24,928 bases of DNA from Parasitella parasitica (GCA_025201805.1 MU619274.1:209763-234690), one strand, 5' to 3'. Positions 1 through 11,015 are shown, numbered from the stretch's first letter. The notes: generated by a model not told the origin, from the letters alone. Made by a program: numbers and translations.

Positions 1-106
1 GTTACATCTGCGAATGCCTCATTGATTCTAAGCTTAACGCATTGCTCTTTGCTAGACATACTTCTTACATGAATATCTCAGGACTAGGTTTTTGATCATA
101 CATCAT
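1..106 (-). CDS. 5' end of an unidentified gene, cut by the window edge
   Basis: A minus-strand gene probably begins here and runs off the left edge. Two start models fit. In model A the ATG is at 106..104, a 38-nt exon encodes MMYDQKPSPEIF, and a 61-nt intron follows at 68..8 (donor GTAAGA, acceptor TTCGCAG), close to the intron size seen elsewhere in the window. In model B translation starts at ATG 59..57 and stays open to the edge, encoding MSSKEQCVKLRINEAFADV. Model A explains the strong donor better. No family can be named from so few residues. Confidence 0.4.
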
Positions 107-754
107 GCAAGAGATAACAAGAGTTAAAGGAGATGTAAAATAGTTTCGGCAGTGTTCAAGCCTCCTAAAATGAGGTGAGTTGAAAATAAAATAATGACAT
201 ATAATATCAATTTAACACACTTCCAAACACGATATGTAAGTAACCATTTTATTCTTATAATAATGCAATAGAAATTTATTCATTAAACACATTTCCTTGT
301 GCTAACGCGCAGATGTATGTGTTTGTTCGAACAAGAAAAATTGTATGAAGGCAAAGAGATAACTTCCATTTCGTAGTTTGCTATTTAGATTGATTTTGCA
401 TTCTACCAAACGTAATCTTCGTAAGACTTTACTAAAACCATTAGCAACTGCCATTAATACCGCATGTATTTGCCCTGGATGCTCTGACGCTTGGCAATAG
501 GTGTTGTACTTTGATCAAGGCAGGCAGTAGTAGTATGTTCTAAAACCTCTGGACTTTTGTTCTTGGGCGGTTACTTATTAGTGTAAATTCTGAACTACTA
601 TGTGCAATGTGATGTAGGTAAAAGCAAGTATAGTACAATTATTTGCTCATCCGTTTTCTTTTGCATGATTGTGTAGCGAAGACAGCTGGAAAAATAAAGC
701 TTTGCATATATCTGATACCCACTGTAACGTTGAAATTTTCTAATGTTTGCACAG
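107..754. other. Intergenic stretch without a convincing gene
   Basis: This AT-rich stretch has no long reading frame. One open frame of about 46 codons on the plus strand (about 363 to 501) ends with residues like CICPGCSDAWQ. It has no start codon and no clear splice sites, so I do not call it a gene. It could hold earlier exons of the fragmentary plus-strand gene that follows. Confidence 0.4.
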
Positions 755-955
755 GCAATATCTCTGGATACATAAAGAATTGTAACCAAGAACAACAAGT
801 TGGCATGCCACTATACTCTATCCCGGTTACTCAAGTAAGTGGTTAGTGAGACAGTATTATTATTGCACTAATATATAATATCATAGCACAACCTCAGCTA
901 CTTTATAAGAATAAAACTTTTTATTACGTATGCTATCATCCCAATCACTTGTTGA
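755..955 (+). pseudogene. Exon-like fragments of an unidentified plus-strand gene
   Basis: An 80-nt stretch (755..834) is bounded by a good acceptor (TTTGCACAG, preceded by a TCTAAT branch-like motif) and a consensus donor (GTAAGT). It encodes 26 residues ending in PLYSIPVTQ. A 52-nt intron (835..886, ending in ATCATAG) would lead to a 69-nt terminal exon with stop at 953..955. Intron size and splice signals match the intact genes nearby, which argues against chance. I found no start exon and recognise no family. Because it lies beside a transposase relic, it may be a decayed gene. Confidence 0.33.
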
Positions 956-1156
956 TTATACTCGGCATTTACTGCCAACTTTACTTTTAATGTAATCTAA
1001 AAAGACATTCTACAATTGCAGCACATATTAGTTTAGTCTGTATTTGAGATGTACCGTATTTTAGTTACAGTAGTATACATCTATAACATGTTTTTGTACG
1101 GTAATCGTAATAAAGTAAACGTTTGGGAGTTGCAATCTTACTATTTTTATTGAAAT

Positions 1157-1534
1157 GTGGCCAAAAAGAAGAAAAGGGATGTAGCTGAGACTAGCGACGA
1201 CAAAGAAACTTTGAAGGATGATACCACTGCAGTTGATGCAAAACTAGCTCCAAAAGAGCTTGTCAATGAGCTCCTTGATATTATGGATAAGGGGAATCTT
1301 TAAAGGAAAGATATTTAATGATGGATAATACTGGTATCCATAAGTCGAAACCGATGATTCGAGAAATCGAAGCTAGAGATTAGTAATATATATCTCTCCC
1401 CCCCCCCCTTACTCCCCTGAGCTAAATCCTATTGAACAATTTTGGGCCTTTGTAAAAGGAAAAATGAAGCGCCACCGCTTAATGAAAGATAAGACATTTA
1501 TGGCCTTTGCCTTCATTCCAAACATCAAATTATA
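1157..1534 (+). pseudogene. Decayed Tc1/mariner (IS630-type DDE) transposase, C-terminal half
   Basis: Pieces of a transposase catalytic core lie in order but are interrupted by stops. First comes a lysine-rich block (KKKKRD) and a helix ending in LLDIMDKG, then a stop. Next is MDNTGIHKSKPMIREIEARD (1321..1380), which has the second catalytic Asp in the MDN motif, then a stop. A poly-C run follows where LPP would be expected, and after it YSPELNPIEQFW with the catalytic Glu, running on to about 1534. The first catalytic Asp region was not found upstream. The order and spacing are typical of Tc1/mariner elements. At least two stops and a homopolymer disruption make it non-functional. Confidence 0.8.
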
Positions 1535-1711
1535 AATTGCTTTAAACGAATTTCATTGAATAAACATCTACTAATTTCAACTACAAATCAACTGAAATGT
1601 TCCGAGAACCAAAACATTAAATGGTTAAGCGCTATGAATTAAACCTAGCAGCATATTTTCCTCTTACTATGTTCTATTCATATATGACCGACAAATGTAC
1701 TTTTTTTGCAG

Positions 1712-1868
1712 CCAACAATATCCACCATCCGGACTACGATATATGACTGATCATTACAGTGATATCACACCTTTGTGGTACATTGAAATACGTGGCATTT
1801 TCGCAGCAAATCAATGTCCAACATTTATCACATGCATTAACGAGTTCCTAGCGCACCTGGGAGTGTAA
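1712..1868 (+). other. Candidate terminal exon of an unidentified gene
   Basis: After a strong acceptor (TGTACTTTTTTTGCAG, ending at 1711) one frame stays open for 51 codons to the TAA at 1866..1868. It encodes residues beginning QQYPPSGLRYMTDHYSDITP and ending NEFLAHLGV. The frame begins one base after the acceptor, so it does not join in phase to the exon ending at 834; a missing exon or decay is needed. It lies only 86 bases before the OPI3 start. Family not recognised. Confidence 0.3.
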
Positions 1869-1954
1869 ATGAATCTCAAGTGTTGCAGGATTTAGAGTTT
1901 TTTGGGGCACAAAAACTTGTTTTCACCTTTTCCTTTTGCTTTGCATCGTTAAAC

Positions 1955-2768
1955 ATGTCTGCTCTCATTGACTTTTCAAAAACTTCGTTGCATCTTACGA
2001 TAGCCCATATTCTTTTCAACCCAATCTTTTGGAATACAGCTGCAAGAGCAGGTAAGCATATAGGACGAAAACGTCTTGGACAAAATTATTTATGGGACCC
2101 TCATATAGAGTACCGAAAGAAGGTATTGACAAAATTGGCTGGTGGTGATCCTTATAGAGGGACATATGCATTAGCAGTAATGATCTTTACTTTGGGGATT
2201 ACTAGAGATTATTTGTAAGTAATGATTTGACTATAATTGCTGAAAATACTGGGGATGCTGATTATCCGATGACTAGGTATCATCAAGCATTAGCTGATCA
2301 ACCTACACATCCTTTCTTTGGCCAACCCGCAATTCAAATTTCTGCTGTTCTTTTATTCTTGATTGGCAATGTTCTCGTCTTATCATCCATGTGGGCTCTT
2401 GGTGTTACCGGAACTTATCTTGGTAAGCTATCAACACCGTCTTACGTTTGCGTTATATTCACGCAATCAACTTATAGGCGACTATTTCGGTATTTTGATG
2501 AAGGAGCGTGTTACAGGATTTCCCTTCAATGTTTGTGATAACCCCATGTACATCGGATCTACTTGCACCTTCATGGCAACTGCGTTATGGTAAATATTGT
2601 GATGTATTAATATTGACGTAATTCGCTAATATGCTGGGGGGGATTAGGTATCAAAGCCCTGCTGGCGTATTCTTGACAGCCATTGTATATGTTGTGTATA
2701 AGGTTGCGTTGACATTTGAGGAGCCTTTTACTGGTATGATTTATGCCAACAAGGACAAGAAGAACTAA
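1955..2768 (+). CDS. OPI3: Phospholipid N-methyltransferase, OPI3 type
   Basis: Five exons (1955..2051, 2109..2214, 2277..2422, 2478..2589, 2648..2768) join in frame to 193 aa; yeast Opi3 has about 206. All four introns are 55-62 nt, with GT donors and AG acceptors. The enzyme is an ER membrane protein that uses S-adenosylmethionine for the last methylations from phosphatidyl-monomethylethanolamine to phosphatidylcholine. Family features seen: NPIFWN near the N-terminus, AEYRKKVLTKLAGG, the block GTYLGDYFGILMKERVTGFP followed by NPMYIGST, and the C-terminal FEEPFTGMIYANKDKKN with the EE pair of the SAM-binding region. The start is MSALIDFSK, the only ATG giving a family-like N-terminus. The gene converges on presenilin, with 93 bases between the stops. 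Looks intact. Confidence 0.93.
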
Positions 2769-2861
2769 ATATTACATTGGCTGAGGTTCGATAAAACAAA
2801 AAGTATGCCTGATTTGTATTCACTAGTAAATAATTGATTTGTATCTATTAAAATGACATTT

Positions 2862-4543
2862 CTACAAGGATATGATTTGTAAAGAAAGGGAAAATAACAT
2901 CGGGCTAGTCATGTAGTATGCAATGGCATAAGTTATAGACCCAAATAGAATGGATATTGGTAAAGCAGGTAACGCTCTTCTATTCAGTGTCAAAATTAGA
3001 ATTGTTATAGAAAGACCCTACAAAATATTACTACCGATTTCATCAATTCAAAACCTGCAGTAGTCTACTCACTGTCAATATTGCGAGAATACACAAGCAT
3101 AACGTAACAGCATCTGTTTTTGCTGCTTTTCCTATTAACACACTATAAAATATAAAATCACCCAGCCCCAGTTTGATCGCATTCATCTCCTCTTCTTCTT
3201 CATCTTCAATGTTACTGATTTGCTCATCGTCTCTTCTATTATTATGAGATGACGAGGGATGCCTCGAAATGTTGTCTAGAACGATACTGGATGCACCGTT
3301 AGGGTCCTCATCTGGCTGATCGTTGTTTATAGGATGATATACTTTGTTTTTACTGGAAAATGGCAACCATTTGCTGTGATATCTAGGACTAGATTCTTGT
3401 GTTCGGTATCCTCCAATAAAGTCGTTTTCTGTATCAAAAGAAGCCATGCCAGCCGAGTATACAAGTGCGGGTATGTTCTCTTGACGCTCTTCCGCCATTG
3501 TGATCAATAATTTCAATGGGCCACCAGGACAGAGCACTGCAAATAAATCTGGAGCACCTTTGATAAGTTTCTAATCACAATCCCATTTGATTTAACCTTA
3601 CCATAAATTGCTACTGCAATCAGTATTGTCCATGTGGTCCAAGGTGGCATCCTCAACATGCTTATCGACTATAGCATGATCGAGTTAACAAACAATGCCC
3701 GAGCATGGTATGTGTGATACTTACTGTGGCAGCACTGACTAGTATTAAGTAGGCCTGCTGCACCCAAAGTGGGCTTTTCCAGAATATGGCCACTACACCT
3801 ACAACCGCTACGTTCCATGTGCAAAATAGCATGGTAAGATAATCCATTGGTACATTATATACATTCATCATTTCACTATATTTGAATTTGTAAATGTACA
3901 CATCACTAGCATATTTTACAGATCTTACATCCACAGAGTGGAAGCTGTTACACCCAAAATTGACAAAACGGATAAACCCAACCAAAAGAATAAAAACTAT
4001 GCATTTCATATGAAATCAATGCAGAATTGTCTTAACCCTGTTTACTTACTTTGTATAAACGATACTTGAAACATAGTACAAACATGAACGTCATTAATGT
4101 AATTCCACAAACTACGATAATTGCGTTCAAAACACTGCCACCTAATCGAGTTGCTATACTATCTGATTGTAATTCGTCATACACCATCAAAGGATTACTA
4201 TGTATGTAACACTCAGCACACAAATGAACGGTTTCTTTCGCATCGTTCAAGCTTGCCTTATTTGAGAATCATCGATATTCAACGTCACTTCAATCCAACA
4301 AGTCAATGCAAATGTTAGAACAAGTGGATAAAAAAGCAGTGTTAGCTGCTCAATATAAAACTGTATGGTTTCTCTTCTTTTTTGCTCCTGTTTGAACTGC
4401 TCTGAAGACTGTGTATGTTATTTAAAAGCCTTTTTGTCGCTCCTCAAGAGAAATACCATGTTAATATCATTGTCGGATTGCGCCAATAAAGACTGAAATG
4501 GGTCGTCATCGTCTTCATCTTCGGGATTATTATTTGAGGACAT
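2862..4543 (-). CDS. PSEN: Presenilin-type intramembrane aspartyl protease
   Basis: Eight exons (4543..4457, 4408..4257, 4197..4050, 3996..3929, 3875..3725, 3668..3602, 3548..3073, 3017..2862) join in frame to 434 aa, close to the 467 aa of human presenilin-1. Presenilin is the catalytic subunit of gamma-secretase and cleaves type I membrane stubs in ER/Golgi/endosomal membranes. Seen here: an acidic N-terminus (DEDDDD), TM1 at about 46-69, LNAIIV and KYRLYK, and YNVPMDYLTMLFCTWNVAVVG. The first catalytic Asp is in IYDLFAVLCP (D225), the second in LGLGDFIFYSVL (D355), and the PAL motif is in RRALPALPISILFG (400-402). The loop between the aspartates is 130 residues with a DEEEEE stretch, the size expected for the autocleavage loop. 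The third exon is entered through a GC-AG intron (4256..4198). Exon-level matches to animal presenilins make the family certain; its partners and substrates are unknown. Confidence 0.95.
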
Positions 4544-4550
4544 TTTGTTA

Positions 4551-4556
4551 TTTATT
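4551..4556 (-). terminator. AATAAA in the 31-base gap between the EH-like gene and presenilin
   Basis: On the minus strand AATAAA sits about 20 bases after the TGA-TAA double stop of the upstream gene and 8 bases before the presenilin ATG. If used for polyadenylation, cleavage would occur inside the presenilin first exon. It may simply be AT-rich leader sequence. Confidence 0.3.
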
Positions 4557-4574
4557 TGAAAGAAAACGAATTTA

Positions 4575-7500
4575 TCAAGGAGTGTTGCTTGAAGGAGTGT
4601 TTATGCGTTCGTTGTCCGAAACGCATTTGATTCCAAAGCCATTGAAGTTTTCAAAGCCATCGCGCACTTTCAATTCACTATCTGAGGCCAAAGCACTTTC
4701 AATGGCATCAGCAGCTGAGCGACCCTTGAATGAAGTTGATCTCAAACTACTAGATGATATAGGGGTCTTTGAAGGAGACTGCAGCTGATTATTTCTGTGA
4801 ACCGGGACTTCAGGTGGTTCTTGCCCAACAGAGGCGGAAGCATCGCTTCTCTCCTCTAGTGTGACGGATGGAGTGGCACTTTTAGGAGCGACTGGAGTGG
4901 TGAGGGGAGAGTAGTCAAAGGCATCACCTCCGCTCTCATAAAGCTCTTTAAAACGAGAGTCAGAAACGACTGAACGGGGTCTGTCACCAGTAAGAGGGTC
5001 ATAACGCCCAGTTGCTGCAGCACTAAGTCGGTTAGAAAGGTCCTAAAGATACAAGATTGTTTAGTGAAAAATTACTGTTTCATTACGGTATTAGCTTACG
5101 GAGCTCTCAATACTAGGAGATGTAGGTGCTGCTTTGTCTGATTTAACATCAGTTTCAGATGGAGTGTTGCTTAAACGTCTCTTGACGATACTATCGAGTA
5201 TGGCAGACAAATCATCAGGGCTTTCATTCCTTGATCTAGATTTACGGATAGTGTAATCAATTGATGTCTTGCTTTCGTGAGATTGGTCAACTTTTCTCGT
5301 GTCATTGTTATCACCGATAAAGCTATTGATTGCTTCACTAATTTTTTCCAAAGGTTTACTATAGAGAGATTTTGATTTTCTATCTGCGTTCTTTTCATCA
5401 GTAGAGATATTACCAGACGATTGACCGCCAACCAAAGCGTCAATATTTACGTTGCCCTCTAATCCAACAGAGCAGGAGCCTTCAGAAGTAGGCTTGTCGC
5501 TGGCGCCTATATTGAAGCGAGAACCCATGATATCAGCATTTGTCCCGGTATCAACGCAAGGGCATTCAATGGATTCGGCTGCACTAACTGACATCTTGTT
5601 AAGAGACAGACTTGGAGAACGGGGAGGAGCAACTGGGCCTTCAATTTTGGCGTTCACTCTGGGTAGATTAGCATGAATCTCGGAAATAGATAATTTTTTA
5701 AGGGTACCAGCTCCATGAAGATGAGCAATAGGCAATCCAGACATACTACGTTCAACAGAAACATCAGCATCAGGCAGGTTGCCACTAAAACCCCTTCTCA
5801 AGCTATCATCAACATCAGGAAGTGTATCTTCAATTTTTGATGTGTCTATTGAGGCATTAAACTTGCAGCTACCATAAGAATATTTGAGCTTGGGATCACC
5901 GAATTCTCCGTCCGCAAAAGGGAGTTTGCCGTTCATCTTGGGAGTTGTGATAGAGCTTCTGAAAGTGGAATCATTATCATATGAATCAAGCTTGGGACCC
6001 TCCAAATCAGCATTCATACCAAGAGTATTATTGAGTTTGCCAGCAGCGTTTTCTTTCAAATCCACCAATCCTGCAGACGATTTACCAACGGTGCCTAGTA
6101 CTCCAGAGATGTCAGTATTCGCATTGATGTCAATATTCGCATTGATGTCAATATCAGCATTGGGAGACATTAAATCATTATCGATTGAAGGAAGCTCATC
6201 GCTGGGGCTTATGATATTAGTATCGATAGTAGGAATTTTGCCATCAATGGATGCAGCATGAGGAGTGCTAACAGGCTTGTCAAGTTTTTCATGGATTTCA
6301 GGGAGGTCAACAATAGGGCTCTTCAACTCAGCGCTTATTGACGGGAGCCCGCCATCGAAAACAGAAGTATTAACAGGACTCTGGTACGCGCCTCTCATGT
6401 TCAGAGGACTCTTTTCCGAGGAGAAGTTACCATTAATGTTAAGCGTGTTGATTGTACCGTCAAACTCTCCATCGAGAGTCTGAGATCCAACGTTGGGACC
6501 ATTGAACTTTGCATCTACAGAGGGAATCGTTGCATCGATATCAGGTATATCAGTAGAGCTGCTGAATTTACTTGGAATCTCATCTTTCAAGCCCTTAAAG
6601 CTATAAGACAGTTTGTCACCAAGAGAGCTCGATGGAATTGAATGGTTGTTATTAGCTTTTACGCCTTGAAATTTCACATCGCCATCAATTGATAAGAGTT
6701 CACCATCTAACCTTCCGTCAATACCAGGAAGATTGACCTTGTGGCCAGTCAAATTAACATCCAAAGAGGCCTTATCAGAAACACCAGCATTAACACTTTC
6801 AAGACCAGAAACGTTCAACTCGGGACCATTCAACTTTTTAGAAGATAATTCGCCATCGATAACAGGAGCTTTAATGGAGCCAGAAAGTTTGCTGTTGGCA
6901 TCAGGACCCTCCAAGGTAAGAATTGTAGAAGACTTTCCATCGACATTAGGTATATCAACAGAAGCATCGGTAGTTACTGAGGTATTATTTTGAAGACTAT
7001 TGGAATTAGCAGATACTTTGTCAAGAGATACGGACAAGCCAACACCGTCAGTATTTACGTTTGACTTGAGAGACTTATTGGCGTCGATTGAAAGAATGCC
7101 TACGTCGGTGGATGGTAATCTACTGTCAATAATACCAGTGCCACTAGAAAGATTACTATAGGGGCTACTTGAATCAGTATTGAAAGAAGGAAAATTTGCA
7201 CCAACTGTGATTGCATTGGTATTGGCATTAGAGCTCTGAACATCGGAATCAATGCAGGGCATCAGGCCTTCGAGATCAGGAGTATCTACGGAGCTATCTA
7301 ATTTTCCACTGCTACTAGTCTTATCACGCTTGCTACTCTTCAAGTTGGCATTGAAGGAAGGAAGGGCTGTACTAGTATCTGGCGTGTCGATTGATGCATC
7401 AATATTTCTCATTAAGCTCTTGGCACCAGCAGTCATTTTACTTGAAGAACTTGATAATCCTGATCCATCGAAATTAACATCGGCATTGATTTCTTCCTTT

Positions 7501-10337
7501 GTTGACATGCCATTTAATTCTGGTGTGTCGATTGACTTGTCAATCTTTCCATCAGCGTTTGAAAAGACGGTATTAGTCTTGTTTAAATCAGAGTCAATGG
7601 AAGGAGGTTTGTTGTTAGTAAAGGGCAAAGAGGTGGTGTCATCGATACCAGAAGTTTCGGCATTGGAACCCTTGAAATCAATTTGAATTGAACGAAAGTC
7701 CGGATCAGCTTTAGAGATAGAACCATCAATGTTATTTTTTGAACCCTTTGGATCGGTAGATAGCTTGTCGATACTGTTTAAAATCCCAGATTTGTCAACA
7801 TTGGCATTGATATTAATTCCTGATTTTTGAGAAAACACTCTAACGTCTGGTGTATCAATGGATTTATCAAGCCTTCCGTCAAAAGCAGGGACCTTCTTCA
7901 AGTCCATTTCACTGGGAGCAGCAAGAGAACTATCAGCACTAGAAGATTTTGTACCAATTTTTGGGGAACTAATGCCTTCGCTAATTTGAGTGATATCGAG
8001 ATCTGGAGAACTGACAACAGCAGGGGCTTTTTTGCTTTCAGTAAAAGAGGAATTTGCATGGGCAGTATCATCAGAAGTAGTAGGAATAGACCTAGGGGCA
8101 AGCTTGGAAGATTTTGGTCTTCCAGATAGTTTCCCATAGAAGCCAGTCTTAGCCTCGTTACTATCAGCATTATTATTGGGTTCCTGAATGCTCAAAGATT
8201 GAGAGGAAGGGTCGCTAAAATTGCTTTGACTAAAATTATTACGAACAGCAATATCACTGCTCTCAGGACTTGATGAAAAGCCATAAGCCGTGAGTTCATT
8301 CTCGTTGCTAAAAGAGCCTGTAGATGCTGCGTTCGCACTGCCAGCTGAACATGCATTGTTTAATGTTTCGATATCAACCTGATTACCTATTTTGGAAGGA
8401 AGTGAAGTGTCTTTATCAACCAAAACTTCGACACCTTCTTGAGATGGCAGTGTCAAAGGATTAGAGGCAGACGAATTATTTTCTTTGGTAGCAGCCTCAA
8501 CACCATTGGGCACCTTATCGAGGGCATTAGTTGGGATAACACAGTCTCCATTGATAGAATTAGGATCCTCCTTGAAACCGCCATGTTCAATATCAGCATC
8601 AGTTTTGATAGCACTATCAGAACGAGATTGACTTGAAATATCATTAAAACAGCTGGTGTTCTCTAGGCTATTAACGGGGGACAAAGAAGGATGGTAGACG
8701 CTGCGAGACCCCATTGCACAATTTGAAGCGGTAGCGTTTGAATCAGGTCTCTTGTCCTTGTCATACTCAGAAAAACTTGAAGCAGTAGCACCTGCAATAC
8801 TAGCAGCTCCAACGCCAATTTGGGAAAGAGTAGAGCCAATAAATGTATTATCAGTAGCATGTTTTCCGATAAACGCAGGCTGGTCTTCAGCTTTCAAAAG
8901 TGCGTCATTTTCGCTTTTGATGTAAGGCTCAGTCCCATTGCTACCTAGACCTCCTTGGAGGAACTCGGGAACACAAGGCTTATTTTCTGATTCCCAAGAT
9001 TCATTAGCTAGAGATTTGTTTTCATCAAGATGAGAGGCATCGCTCTCAGAATTAGACATACCGACGCTTGTATGAACGGCAGAAGTGGGAATGATGGCAA
9101 GCGCAATTTCATGATCAACGCGGAGGCCAGAGCTAGAGTTTGAATTGGTTGAGCCTGTGCTAAATTTTGCATCGTTATTAGCTTGGTGAGGCTTTACACC
9201 AGCACTACTCTTGGTTTTGGCGTTATTGGATTTGCCATTACTGATCCCTGCAGTAAAAGCAGTAGGAGTAGGGTGATCATCGGCTTCATCGTCGGCCAAG
9301 ACTTCTCTCTCTTTATTGACAGTGTCATCCAATTCATTAGAGTCAGTAGCAGGATTTCTCAACAGATTCAACACATTAGAATGATAAGAACCATTCAAAT
9401 GATGGGATAACTTGTTGGGTCCAACATCATCTCCGTTTGAATTTACTTTCATGATAGGCTTCAATCCAGAGACACGAGTAGCACTATTCATCTGAGCTTG
9501 TGGCGATGACGATAAAGGAGAATCCAAAGCAGGCTCCTTTTCATCTCGAACAGTATCGGGTCTGCCTGGAGTGTCTCTAAAGGAAGGGTTTTTCAAGAAA
9601 ACTGGTGTGGTGACACAAGAAGTTGCCATGGATCTCCCATGAGATGATACGCGCGCATCATTGACAGTATGATCGTCAAAGTCAAAAGAGCAGGGCATTT
9701 TGTCCAGTGAATCTTTATTCAAGCTGCGGTCAGAATCTATTGAAAATTTATTAGTATGAGGTCTAAACGTAAGCTTATCTTTTCTTCATCCTACCTTTTA
9801 GCTCCTCATCAAGAGATTCAAGATAATGCTTCATGAAATTCTCGAGCTCCTTGAAAACATGTTGCAGCTTGTCTTTACTATTACTCTGGATCTTTAACCT
9901 TTTGTCCTTCTCAACTGATTCTACAGTCTCCTTACAGCAAAGTAAAAGAGAGCTAAGTTTAGTCGGAATGTATCCAACATCTGGATAGTGAATAGTTAAT
10001 AAGTAACTGAAATACACATGGAAATGTATAGAAATTACCATCATTTTTCTTCATGTGAGCAAGGTTTAATGCAGCAGCAAACTGCTCAGGTGTCAAGCGA
10101 CTTTGATTAAAATGAGAAGCAAGCTCAATCAAGTCATGTTCAGGCAACCGTTGCGATTTAAAATAGGCTTTTACTTGAGCAACTATGATAGATAGTATAA
10201 ATAGTTAACAAGGTAGTTCCTATATTAATCGAATGTATTTTACCATCCAGGTATCCCAACTTGTCTCTATCCAAGTCTTTAAACTGATTGAAATAGCTTT
10301 GGGTGCTATTCAATGCATTTAATGTGGGTTGATTCAT
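4575..10337 (-). CDS. Very large repeat-rich protein with N-terminal EH-like domain
   Basis: Five exons (10337..10244, 10182..10039, 9980..9795, 9736..5100, 5042..4575) join in frame to 1842 aa; the introns are 57-61 nt. Residues about 12-85 resemble an Eps15-homology (EH) domain: YFNQFKDLDRDKLGYLD, then LPEHDLIELASHF, LTPEQFAAALNLA, and VGYIPTKLSSLL. EH domains bind NPF peptides in endocytosis, but the usual tryptophan of the peptide pocket is missing here. A charged coiled-coil-like helix follows at about 95-140. The rest, about 1700 residues, is Ser/Asn/Asp-rich and probably disordered. Between 5836 and 7866 it holds recurring SIDTPD/SVDTPD/SIDTSK motifs and alternating hydrophobic phrases (NLPGIDGRLDGELLSIDGDV) reminiscent of AHNAK-type repeats. 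No catalytic motif is visible. An endocytic or scaffold role is inferred from the EH-like fold only. Confidence 0.85.
6108..6161. repeat. 18-bp tandem repeat, three units, inside the large EH-like gene
   Basis: Units 6108..6125, 6126..6143 and 6144..6161 share the pattern GATGTCAATATTCGCATT with few changes. The length is a multiple of 3, so on the coding (minus) strand it adds the six-residue phrase DINANI without shifting the frame. Confidence 0.85.
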
Positions 10338-11015
10338 GATTGTTTTTATGTCAACTTTTTTTTTTTTGTTTTATATGATTTTTTATGATAGATGTTATTT
10401 ATGTAGGTTTTTATGAAAAGAAAACTAAAAAGGTAGCTATATCGAGTGAATCCATATGTTGTGCCTTATTTATAAAAAAAATGTTGGTCTAATCATGTAT
10501 AGCATGAACATTGAAGCACTCTGTTTCATATTTCTGAGTTGATTTAAATATCTTTTGATAAAAAGTAAGAGACCAAACAGACAATTTTTAGGTAGAATAA
10601 AGTTGTTGAAAAGGATTATAAAGTGCGGATGCCGTATGTCTTCAGCAACGATGAAAGTTGGTTTGTTGTTTTTGCTTCAATCAAGATTTATACCATTGTA
10701 CTTTGCTCTAGTTAAATTTGTGCATCTTTTCTTGGGTATTAGAAACGTCAAGTGACATGTAATACATGGAACGTTGTTTGGCTGTTGAGAACTTAAAAGC
10801 TCAGTAGAAGTAGTAAGTCCAATCAGCTAAAAACAAAACAGATCTTTCTAAGGCGTTTCTGTGTGCTTAGAATAAATTGCGCTAAATATCAACGCTCTGA
10901 ATCGCTTCCGGAAGCAGAGTTGAGGATTGTCAATAAAAAAAGGCATTGGATTATGATTGGGTTTATCAAGTTTTTGTCCTTCTACAAAGTGTAAAAGAAG
11001 GGTTAGCGCATTGAG

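Noticed and set aside
504-517. TTGTACTTTGATCA shared with about 24113
   Set aside because: A 14-base match between two AT-rich places 23 kb apart, without extended similarity, is too weak to call a repeat.
4498-4788. Plus-strand 96-codon frame
   Set aside because: It is antisense to the last exon of the EH-like gene and to presenilin exon 1, which are supported by splicing and homology.
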